A stretch of DNA of 64,000 nt from Methanoregula sp. GTDB taxonomy: Archaea > Halobacteriota > Methanomicrobia > Methanomicrobiales > Methanospirillaceae. The notes under the pieces are model-generated. The model saw only the letters and a list, made by a program, of their open reading frames with translations. It was not told the DNA's origin and searched no databases. Of this stretch, positions 45,803 through 53,567 are shown piece after piece; position 1 is the stretch's first letter; every line of letters starts with the position of its first letter. Made by a program: the position numbers and the translations under genes. The DNA is taken from assembly GCA_028679075.1 (NCBI GenBank), contig JAJRCF010000001.1, positions 62,001 to 126,000 of the forward strand, written 5' to 3'.

Positions 45803-46231
45803 ATGTTTAATACTATTCTTGTAGCACTCGATGGCTCGCCGGCAGGACAATATGCCCTCAACCGGGCAATTGAGATGACCAAGGCCGGGAACACAAAGCT
45901 TCACGCGGCATACGTTGTCGAGACGGGTCTCTTCTCCTCGCTCCCGACCGATAATACCGTGGAGATTATGTACAATGTCCTCCAGAAAGAGGGCGAGGCA
46001 GTCATCGACAAGGCAAAGACAGAGGCTGCTTCCCATGGCGTCACCCTCATCACCCACCTCAAGTTCGGCCATGCCGGCAGCGAGATCATCGCCCTTGCCG
46101 ATACGATCAAGGCCGACCTCGTCATCGTCGGTTCCCATGGCAAGAGCCAGACGGACCGGCTCCTCATCGGATCGGTGAGCACGTTCATCGTCACCCACAG
46201 TAAGGTTTCCACCATGGTGGTGAGATCATAA
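45803..46231 (+). CDS. Universal stress protein (UspA family)
   Basis: A 142-residue protein with ILVALDGSPAGQYAL at the start and the ATP-binding G-x2-G-x9-GS pattern near the end (GSHGKSQTDRLLIGSVS). It is followed after five bases by a CBS-domain protein, and both can bind adenine nucleotides, suggesting a joint energy- or stress-sensing role. Confidence 0.92.
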   Translation: MFNTILVALDGSPAGQYALNRAIEMTKAGNTKLHAAYVVETGLFSSLPTDNTVEIMYNVLQKEGEAVIDKAKTEAASHGVTLITHLKFGHAGSEIIALADTIKADLVIVGSHGKSQTDRLLIGSVSTFIVTHSKVSTMVVRS

Positions 46232-46236
46232 CAGAC

Positions 46237-47085
46237 ATGATTGTCAGAGATTACATGACATCCGACGTGGTCCACGTCGAAATTCCGGGCAACCGCGATG
46301 ATGTCCTCAAGATCCTCAAGCGCACGGGAATCTCCGGTGTACCGGTCATCAAGAACAAGAAGATCGTCGGTATCATCACCCGGAAAGACCTGCTCCGTAA
46401 GCCGGAAGAGACCCAGCTCGGGCTCCTGATGACCTCAAAGCCGATCACCATCGGACCGGATATGGAGATCCGCGAGGCCGCAAAACTCCTTGTCACGAAG
46501 CGCATCCGGAGGCTGCCGGTCGTGGAGGACAACCACCTGCTCGGCCTCCTCTCGGTCGCGGATATCGTCCATGCCCTTGCCCAGATGAAGATCAAGGACG
46601 AGATCAAGGACAAGTATACCAGCAGCACGTTTGCCCTCTGGGAAGAGACCCCCCTGCCGGTCGTGGGCCGCGTCATGGAGATCTCCGGTGTCGATGCGGT
46701 CCCGATCCTCGACAGCGAGAACAGGCTGCAGGGCATCATCTCGGAGCGGGACCTGATCCGGAGCTCGAGCATCGAGGATTCCGTTGGCGTCTCCGATTTC
46801 TCCAACGGGACCGATGACGACGAATGGACCTGGGAGAGCATCCGGGACAACCACACGATCAGTTTCGGCATCTCGAAAGTGCAGCTGCCCAACCGGCCGG
46901 TCAAGCTTGCGATGGTCAAAAATGTCGTGGCAGTCCCGCAGAACGCGGAAGTGAGCGAGTGTGCCTTAAAGATGCGCCGCTCGCGTGTTGACCAGTTGCC
47001 CGTCGTGAACGGCGACAAGAAACTGGTGGCCATGCTCTATGACCGCGACCTGATCAAGGCCTTCTGCAACGAAGAGCCTGAATAA
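46237..47085 (+). CDS. Four-CBS-domain protein
   Basis: A 282-residue protein made of four CBS motifs (MTSDVVHVEIP, MTSKPITIGPD, VMEISGVDAVPIL, AMVKNVVAVPQ) with no other domain. CBS pairs bind adenosyl ligands such as AMP, ATP, SAM or methylthioadenosine. Probably cotranscribed with the universal stress protein. Confidence 0.92.
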   Translation: MIVRDYMTSDVVHVEIPGNRDDVLKILKRTGISGVPVIKNKKIVGIITRKDLLRKPEETQLGLLMTSKPITIGPDMEIREAAKLLVTKRIRRLPVVEDNHLLGLLSVADIVHALAQMKIKDEIKDKYTSSTFALWEETPLPVVGRVMEISGVDAVPILDSENRLQGIISERDLIRSSSIEDSVGVSDFSNGTDDDEWTWESIRDNHTISFGISKVQLPNRPVKLAMVKNVVAVPQNAEVSECALKMRRSRVDQLPVVNGDKKLVAMLYDRDLIKAFCNEEPE

Positions 47086-47565
47086 AAACCTTTAGAGCCG
47101 CATCAACGCGATAAAAAATATTTCTTTTTTATGATCTATCTACAAAGCGCAGCCATTCCTTTGCCGGGCCTCTTAAAAAAAATGTCGTGGGCAAGGAGAT
47201 GATGAAACGTGGGGCCCACCTGATGTTCGTGGTTTATACTGGCATTAAAACATAAAAAGGTTTTTTAAAAATAATTAATAATTTTAATGTCGTTGTAAAA
47301 TTTTAACATGCTTTTAAAATTTTTATAGCAATTAACATTTTTAAAAATAAAAAACAAAAGATATATAGTTATTAATTGTGAAATCACAATTGTGGCAGTT
47401 GAAAATCATTGCCCAATCCAACTCGCTCAAAAGAAAGGACGGACTCACCCATCTTACGAGGGTCGGATGAGTCCATTCCTGCCTGTAAGGCATGATACAA
47501 TTTACTTCTCGGCTTATGAAGATTTGTGTCGTGCCTCTGCAAGGCTGAATAGGAGGCATCAGCAC
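47086..47565. other. AT-rich promoter and long leader of the DUF6345 locus
   Basis: About 47230-47370 is extremely AT-rich. A TATA-like word and an inverted repeat follow (47360-47390), then about 175 bases of leader with a GGACTCA/TGAGTCC dyad (47442-47475) and AGGAGG at 47551-47556 before the ATG. The leader is open in frame 1 but has no signal-like character. Confidence 0.5.
47360..47390 (+). promoter_or_regulatory. TATA box followed by inverted repeat ATTGTGA-AA-TCACAAT
   Basis: AGATATATAG is followed within five bases by a perfect seven-base dyad at 47375-47390. A dyad just downstream of TATA is well placed for a repressor of the DUF6345 cassettes. Confidence 0.45.
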
Positions 47566-49311
47566 ATGAAATTATGGAAATCAGACACTATTCTGTTCAT
47601 CGCAGTGATAATGATCCTGATCATCATTCCCGTGGTCAGTGCGAACCCGGTATTGAATGGCACGGTAAATGAAAGTATAACCGAATCAACAATTGTACCT
47701 TCTGATAATGATACCAGATTGAATTTCCAACCCGATACAATGAGTAATACCAGTACGTCGTATGGAGGAGAATCCTCCTCTAACACTACATTTGCGGCAA
47801 GGAATTCGACTGCTGCAACAAGTCTGGCGGCGTTGGGTTCGCCATTCATCTTTAGCGGGAAATATGCCAGTCCCCCTTCCGGTGCAAAGTCTGCCCAGGA
47901 CTACGATCATTATGTATCGTTCACAATGCGGGCAAATTCTCTCGCCCCGAATTATGCGTACGATCTGGTGAACCGCGGTGATCTGTCAGACGGTTCCCGC
48001 TGGGTCTATAACATGTACATGTACGGAACCTCCAGCTCAGGACTCAACGGGCGCATCCAGGTCTCGGGTAATAATCATGTAACGCACAGCTGGTGTGACC
48101 TATCCCCCCTGTCGTCTACAGTCATTTCACCGCTGACGAATTATTCTATCGTCTGGCAGTACAGTAATACGTCCGGTGGGGAACTGTTCATCAACAATGT
48201 ATCACAGGGAAGTACTAGCTCGGCTTGTCTGGACACTTCTCTGTCATCCGCATTTCATGTCGGGGAGAACATGTACAATGGAGGCGGACGCCAGCATTCG
48301 GCATTCTATGGGACGATCTCAAACGTTTACCATTTCGAGCGGGACCTGGTCCCCGTCGCCAACTTCACCGGCAGTCCGCTCTCCGGCACCGCGCCGTTAA
48401 ACGTAACCTTCACCGATACCTCAACCGGCTCGCCAACCAATTGGTCGTGGAATTTTGGCGATGGTGGGAATTCGACTGCCCGTAACACATCACACACGTA
48501 TACTGTAGCGGGAACGTATGATGTCAGCCTGACGGCGGCGAATGCAGATGGGAGCGATACGGAGGAGAAGGAGGGGTATGTGGCAGTCAACGCGAGGACA
48601 ACGTATTATGTGTATGCCGACGGTGTTGGAAAGTACAACGGATACCAGGAAGATCTATGGTGGGGCAATAAGACGCCCGTCGATTTCTTTACCAACCTTT
48701 CAGGGAAACAAGGTGACCCTTACTCAACAATTCATTGGGAAGGAATAGCGAACCCCATCGATGATACCACCGGAGAAAGGAATTGGAATAAATCTGAGGA
48801 TGCAAATACAATGGCTAATAATGCCGACTTCGCGTTCCATGCCGGTCATGGTGAAGCCGATCGCATTGCCTTTGGCACCCAGAACACAGCATATGATTTG
48901 TACCGATCGGATATGGAGTTCGGAGGGAACAACGGGAAAGCCAAATGGGTTGCGCTATCAGCATGCAAAGTCCTCAATCAGAGCACCTGGACAAATTGGA
49001 AATCCGTATTCAACGGCCTTCATATCCTGATGGGATTTGATACCGAAGGGAAATTGGGACCGGATCAAGGGGGCCAGTTCGCGAAACGGATGACGGGAGG
49101 CGGGTTATATCCGGCGCCAGTTTCAATTAGTGATGCTTGGAAGTATACCCTCCAGAATACTGTTGATGATACCTCAGTCAAGGGAGCCTATATGTGGGCT
49201 GAGCCTTGTATGGATGATTATCTCCCGGGGTTTGGCAGTTTCAGTGAACCAACAAAAGACAGTAACGGCCAGTATACGATTAACTGGACATCATTTGAGT
49301 GTATTTTGTAA
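47566..49311 (+). CDS. Secreted LamG-PKD-DUF6345 protein, copy 1 (caspase-like motifs)
   Basis: A 581-residue protein. Signal peptide residues 1-28 (WKSDTILFIAVIMILIIIPVVSA); a concanavalin/LamG-like domain about 90-260; a PKD domain about 264-345 (WSWNFGDG); and a C-terminal DUF6345 domain about 350-581. The last has HAGHG at 425-429 and SAC with Cys 467, the order and spacing of the His-Gly and Ala-Cys dyad of clan CD (caspase, gingipain, CHAT) peptidases. No C-terminal anchor. AGGAGG precedes ATG 47566. Peptidase activity is inference. It leads a likely four-gene operon. Confidence 0.8.
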   Translation: MKLWKSDTILFIAVIMILIIIPVVSANPVLNGTVNESITESTIVPSDNDTRLNFQPDTMSNTSTSYGGESSSNTTFAARNSTAATSLAALGSPFIFSGKYASPPSGAKSAQDYDHYVSFTMRANSLAPNYAYDLVNRGDLSDGSRWVYNMYMYGTSSSGLNGRIQVSGNNHVTHSWCDLSPLSSTVISPLTNYSIVWQYSNTSGGELFINNVSQGSTSSACLDTSLSSAFHVGENMYNGGGRQHSAFYGTISNVYHFERDLVPVANFTGSPLSGTAPLNVTFTDTSTGSPTNWSWNFGDGGNSTARNTSHTYTVAGTYDVSLTAANADGSDTEEKEGYVAVNARTTYYVYADGVGKYNGYQEDLWWGNKTPVDFFTNLSGKQGDPYSTIHWEGIANPIDDTTGERNWNKSEDANTMANNADFAFHAGHGEADRIAFGTQNTAYDLYRSDMEFGGNNGKAKWVALSACKVLNQSTWTNWKSVFNGLHILMGFDTEGKLGPDQGGQFAKRMTGGGLYPAPVSISDAWKYTLQNTVDDTSVKGAYMWAEPCMDDYLPGFGSFSEPTKDSNGQYTINWTSFECIL

Positions 49312-49329
49312 AAGGAAGCGGGTGTCAAA

Positions 49330-50313
49330 ATGGAAAAAAGAAACATTATCGGAATTACTTTGATTATTGGGATTGTTGTTGTGATTTTATTGTTATGGGG
49401 TCACAATAACATCATCATTCCGGTGGAAACGAACAAGACAACACAACCGATTACTGTACCGGAATCTCAATCCGATCAGGTAATGGGAAAGGTATCTCAT
49501 TCAATAACTCTTGAGAAAAGTGTGAAGGATAACGTGGGGAAAATTATGGTATACAAAACGGTACCTCAACACTACACTCGCCAGGACATCCTCACACTAG
49601 CAAAGAAATTCAATATAAGTCCCATTGGGCGGATAAAGGAAGTGGCAGAGGGTTCCAGTGTTGCATCGTTTGATGGGAAAATTCAAGCTATCCTCCATAA
49701 TTCCGGATTTGCCGAGTATCACAATTCCAACCAAAAACGTACTGTTAATTCCCTTGACGTTCCGGGAAATTTTCCATCCGATGATGAAGCAGTGAAGATT
49801 GCAACAAAGTTCCTGAAAGATCAGGATCTTTTACCCGATGGAGCCGTTTTTAGTGGAACAACTTACGGAGAAATTCATGGGACCGCAAAAGATGGCACTG
49901 ATATCGTATTTCGGGAAGATATCGAAGTTTGGTTCGGGCGAGAATTAAATGGCATCCCTGTCGAAGGAACGCAACTGATGCTGGCCATTGGTGCAGATGG
50001 CACACCGATTGATTATTTTACCAATTGGCGAAACTACGAACAATATAAGGAAATGCTGGTAAAAACCCCCGAACAAGCATTCGAAGACCTCAAAGTAAAA
50101 GGTGTTTCTGTCGGGATGAATGTCCCCGATAAGGTTACAATCACTAATATGTATTTGGCATACAGGACAAAAGCCGGAGCAGAAACCGAGGAATATCTCG
50201 AACCGGTCTGGGTATTCAAAGGCGATGTAATAGTGAACGATAAATCCGTTATGCCAATTAAGGCATACATCCCGGCACTCACCGATGAATCTGTGAAATC
50301 ACTCTCTTCATAA
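49330..50313 (+). CDS. Membrane-anchored partner protein, copy 1
   Basis: A 327-residue protein with a signal-anchor helix (residues about 5-23) and two extracytoplasmic alpha/beta modules. The first includes LAKKFNIS and SLDVPGNFPSDDEAVKIATKFL; the second WFGRELNGIPVEGTQLMLAIG. This resembles PepSY/YcdB/YycI-type folds. It starts 18 bases after the DUF6345 gene. About 45% of residues appear shared with the copy at 51507 by eye. A role as inhibitor, chaperone or receptor of the secreted protein is inference from pairing alone. Confidence 0.75.
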   Translation: MEKRNIIGITLIIGIVVVILLLWGHNNIIIPVETNKTTQPITVPESQSDQVMGKVSHSITLEKSVKDNVGKIMVYKTVPQHYTRQDILTLAKKFNISPIGRIKEVAEGSSVASFDGKIQAILHNSGFAEYHNSNQKRTVNSLDVPGNFPSDDEAVKIATKFLKDQDLLPDGAVFSGTTYGEIHGTAKDGTDIVFREDIEVWFGRELNGIPVEGTQLMLAIGADGTPIDYFTNWRNYEQYKEMLVKTPEQAFEDLKVKGVSVGMNVPDKVTITNMYLAYRTKAGAETEEYLEPVWVFKGDVIVNDKSVMPIKAYIPALTDESVKSLSS

Positions 50314-50323
50314 TTTTTTCTCT

Positions 50324-51499
50324 ATGAGATTTTCCATTTCATCTGTCTCAGGCAACCGTTATATCAACAATGTTTCACAGGGCCCGGCAACCGGCACCGG
50401 AACGCTGGACACTTCTCTGTCATCCGCATTTCATGTCGGGGAGAACATGTACAATGGAGGCAGACGCCAGCATTCGGCATTCTATGGGACGATCTCAAAC
50501 GTTTACCATTTCGAGCGGGACCTGGTCCCCGTCGCCAACTTCACCGGCTCGCCCCTTTCCGGCACCGCACCGTTGAACGTCACCTTCACCGATACCTCAA
50601 CCGGCTCACCTACCAATTGGTCGTGGAATTTTGGCGATGGCGACAGCACGAATTCCACCATGCGGAATCCACTGCATACATATGCTTCGGTCGGGATGTA
50701 TAATGTCAGCTTAACGGCGGCGAATGCGTTCGGTAACGATACAGAGGAGAAGGTAGGGTATGTGATAGTGACGGCACCGCAAACGATGTTTTATGTGTAT
50801 GCTGAAGGCGTCGGAATGTATCATGGAACGCAGGACGATTTAAGCCTGGGAAATCAAACGCCCGGGGATTTTTATAATCTCATTAATGGCCAGTGTGGCA
50901 CGGTCGATACCGATAAGTGCTGGTATGGGCGGGGGATATACCTCGATGATAATGCCGGCTCAGTTCATTGGAGTACCACTGAACAGGCAAGCAGTTATGC
51001 AGATAATGCGGATTTCTCTGTATTTGTAGGTCATGGATCGAATAATGGCATAGTTTTCGGCACACAAAATACAGCCCTTGAATTATCCCGTTCAAACATG
51101 CAGTTCGGAGGCAACCAGGCAAAATGGGTGACGTTCTTTGCATGCGATGTGCTGAACCAGAGCACCCAGACGAATTGGGAATCCGTGTTCAACGGGGTGC
51201 ATATTGTGAACGGGTTCGATACTCACGGACTGTTGTATGAAGAGCAGGGAACAAAATATGCGCAGATGTTGACTGGGTTGGGTGGGGGATATGATCGAAT
51301 GAAAATCCGAGATGCTTGGAGAATGACGTTACAGGAAACAATCAACAAAGAATATATCAAGGGGGCTTACATGTGGGCAAATCCCTGCGGGAACGACTAT
51401 CTCCCGGGATTCGGGGATTATTGCACATCATCTCCGACAAAGGACCAGAATGAAAATTACGATATCGAATGGGAGAATTTCGAATGTATAACATCATAA
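50324..51499 (+). CDS. PKD-DUF6345 protein, copy 2, lacking the signal peptide
   Basis: A 391-residue protein that begins inside the LamG-like domain (INNVSQG) and lacks the signal peptide and about 210 N-terminal residues of copy 1. The PKD domain (about 70-150) and DUF6345 domain are complete, with VGHG (His 237) and FFAC (Cys 274) retained. ATG 50324 has no good ribosome site. DNA at 50405-50547 matches copy 1 with one difference. It may be a cytoplasmic form, a recombination reservoir or a decaying gene. Confidence 0.7.
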   Translation: MRFSISSVSGNRYINNVSQGPATGTGTLDTSLSSAFHVGENMYNGGRRQHSAFYGTISNVYHFERDLVPVANFTGSPLSGTAPLNVTFTDTSTGSPTNWSWNFGDGDSTNSTMRNPLHTYASVGMYNVSLTAANAFGNDTEEKVGYVIVTAPQTMFYVYAEGVGMYHGTQDDLSLGNQTPGDFYNLINGQCGTVDTDKCWYGRGIYLDDNAGSVHWSTTEQASSYADNADFSVFVGHGSNNGIVFGTQNTALELSRSNMQFGGNQAKWVTFFACDVLNQSTQTNWESVFNGVHIVNGFDTHGLLYEEQGTKYAQMLTGLGGGYDRMKIRDAWRMTLQETINKEYIKGAYMWANPCGNDYLPGFGDYCTSSPTKDQNENYDIEWENFECITS

Positions 51500-51506
51500 G
51501 ACGGTG

Positions 51507-52511
51507 ATGATGATGAAAAAAGAACATATTATCGGATTATGCCTGATTCTAGTAATTGCAGGTATTAGTGGGATTGCTTTCTGGCTTCAGCCATCAAGTA
51601 CGTCTCAAAAAATACTGACCAATGAATCTCTTCAAGAACAATTCCAGAGTACTTATGGTGAAGTGGCGGGAGGATCGTTATCCTATAAAATCGAATTCAC
51701 TGCCAAGAAACCAAATGCACCTGAAAAGGTTGCCGTATATAAGACGGTTCAGCCGAAGGTGACGAAAACCAATGCCATTGCGTTTGCGAAGAAATTCAAT
51801 ATCACTGATTTCAACGAACCAAAAGAAGGAGACTCAGTTATTTCGGTATCTTCAAAGAATATGAGATATCGTGTGATGTTATATAAAAATGGCGGGAGTG
51901 TGTATTGGGATTCAGAAAGATCCGATACTCCTAATGAGATCGACATTACAGAAAACCTCCCCTCCGATGAAGAAGCAAAGAAGATTGCCACATCATTCTT
52001 GAAAGAACGGGATCTTTTACCAGACGGTGCAGTTGTCGGAGGTACAGAACACCGGAAAGCATACAAATCGAATAAGAGCAGCGGATCGAAAACGGTAGTT
52101 TGGGAGGATATTCTTGTCTGGTATACCCGCGAACTCAACGGCATGAAAGTAGAAGGAACCCAATTCGAGGTGGAAGTTGGCGGACACGGGGATATCATTC
52201 GGTTCTTCTCCAACTGGAAAGATTACGAGACAATCGGAGAATACCCTATCAAATCCCAAGAATCTTCTATTGAGACCTTGAAACAAAAAGGAGTTTCAAC
52301 CGCAGCCGGTCCGGATAAACCCGACACGATCTCGATCAACGAAATATACCTAGGATATGAAACAACAGCGGTAGCGTACAAGGAAGAATATCTGGAACCG
52401 GTCTGGGTGTTCAAAGGGGAAGCGCTGAAGAACGGGACTTCAATCGGGCCGGTAAAGGAATTCGTTCCTGCACTTACTGAAGATTCAAAGAAATCACTTT
52501 CATCAATATAA
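51507..52511 (+). CDS. Membrane-anchored partner protein, copy 2
   Basis: A 334-residue paralog of the protein at 49330: anchor helix near residues 6-25, then the same two modules (FAKKFNITDF, ENLPSDEEAKKIATSFLKERDLLPDGAV, WYTRELNGMKVEGTQFEVEVGG) and the end VFKGEALKNG...FVPALTEDSKKSLSS. A GTG at 51504 and ATGs at 51507, 51510 and 51513 are all possible starts. It follows DUF6345 copy 2 by only a few bases. Confidence 0.75.
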   Translation: MMMKKEHIIGLCLILVIAGISGIAFWLQPSSTSQKILTNESLQEQFQSTYGEVAGGSLSYKIEFTAKKPNAPEKVAVYKTVQPKVTKTNAIAFAKKFNITDFNEPKEGDSVISVSSKNMRYRVMLYKNGGSVYWDSERSDTPNEIDITENLPSDEEAKKIATSFLKERDLLPDGAVVGGTEHRKAYKSNKSSGSKTVVWEDILVWYTRELNGMKVEGTQFEVEVGGHGDIIRFFSNWKDYETIGEYPIKSQESSIETLKQKGVSTAAGPDKPDTISINEIYLGYETTAVAYKEEYLEPVWVFKGEALKNGTSIGPVKEFVPALTEDSKKSLSSI

Positions 52512-52517
52512 TTTTTC

Positions 52518-52787
52518 ATGCTGATGGAACCAATCCCTTCCGGTCCATCCGGCCCCGGCATATACACGGTCAACATAGACCTCCACTGGACTGATGGCTA
52601 TACCTGCAACAACACAACCCCAACGCCCGACCCGAACTCGACCACGACAGCTACCCCGACACTAATGTCCGGCACGGTGCCGTTGAACGTCACCTTCACC
52701 GATACTAGTATTAACACCCTGACCCTCGTCCCAAGAAAAAATGATTATCCTGCGCGCAGAATGTATATTCAGTGTTCGGCGGAGTGA
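52518..52787 (+). pseudogene. Remnant of a third PKD/DUF6345 gene
   Basis: The frame starts after the partner gene and contains a short PKD piece (SGTVPLNVTFTDTS, about 52670-52711) whose DNA closely matches the PKD start of copies 1 and 2. The flanking sequence is Thr/Pro-rich and then loses protein character. There is no LamG or DUF6345 part. Confidence 0.5.
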
Positions 52788-52840
52788 GAGACAATTCACG
52801 CGGCAATGCACCGTTAGAAACCTTTAAGTTTCCCAATATC

Positions 52841-52856
52841 ATTTAAATTATTTAAA
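52841..52856 (+). promoter_or_regulatory. Promoter of psmB
   Basis: ATTTAAATTATTTAAA, an AT-rich TATA-like sequence, lies 48 bases before the psmB ATG in otherwise GC-rich DNA. Confidence 0.45.
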
Positions 52857-52903
52857 GCGCTTTTAGCAAATTTTAGGCGTTTATTTGTTTTTGGGGTGTT
52901 AAT

Positions 52904-53545
52904 ATGCCTGAACAGTTACAGGAGTCCATGAAGGGGACCACCACCATCGGCATTGTTTTTGCCGGTGGCGTCATCCTCGCAACCGAGAAACGGGCGACCA
53001 TGGGCAGCATGATCGCAAGCAAGAAAGCGAAGAAAGTATACCAGGTCGCAGACCGGATCGGCCTGACCACGGCCGGCGGTGTCGGCGATGCACAGCAGCT
53101 TGCACGCATCCTCTCGGTGGAATGCAACCTGTACCAGATCCGCAGGTCCCGCCCGATCACGGTCGGTGCCACTGCAACGCTTCTTTCGAACTATCTCAAC
53201 CAGAACCGCATGTACCCGTACTATGTCCAGCTCCTTGTTGGCGGCATTGACGAGAAGGGCCCGAGTGTCTATTCCGTTGATGCGATGGGCGGTGCAACAA
53301 AGGAAGAGGAGATCGTGTCAACCGGTTCCGGTTCGCCCATGGCGTACGGTGTGCTGGAAGACAGGTTCAAGCCGGACATGAGCGAGGACGAGGCGATCGA
53401 GCTCTCGATCCGCGGCCTGAAATCCGCAATGAAGCGCGATTCCGCATCCGGTGAAGGGATCCATGTTGTAGTGATCACGAAAGACAAGTACCAGGAACTC
53501 AGCGAGGATGCAGTCAGGAAATATTCTGCCAAAACCGCAGCATAA
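52904..53545 (+). CDS. psmB: 20S proteasome beta subunit
   Basis: A 213-residue precursor. An 11-residue propeptide (MPEQLQESMKG) precedes TTTIGIVFAGGV; cleavage frees the catalytic Thr 12. The catalytic Lys (ATEKRATMGS) and the SGSP loop (STGSGSPMAYG) are present. It forms the inner rings of the archaeal proteasome with an alpha subunit not encoded here. fttA follows 22 bases downstream, an association known in archaeal genomes. Confidence 0.96.
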   Translation: MPEQLQESMKGTTTIGIVFAGGVILATEKRATMGSMIASKKAKKVYQVADRIGLTTAGGVGDAQQLARILSVECNLYQIRRSRPITVGATATLLSNYLNQNRMYPYYVQLLVGGIDEKGPSVYSVDAMGGATKEEEIVSTGSGSPMAYGVLEDRFKPDMSEDEAIELSIRGLKSAMKRDSASGEGIHVVVITKDKYQELSEDAVRKYSAKTAA

Positions 53546-53567
53546 CTTTTTTTAGGACGACTATTTT

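Noticed and set aside
47430-47500. Possible hammerhead ribozyme or c-di-GMP riboswitch in the DUF6345 leader
   Set aside because: GGATGAGTCC resembles part of a hammerhead core, but the GAAA strand and cleavage site are not in place, and the conserved c-di-GMP aptamer words are absent.
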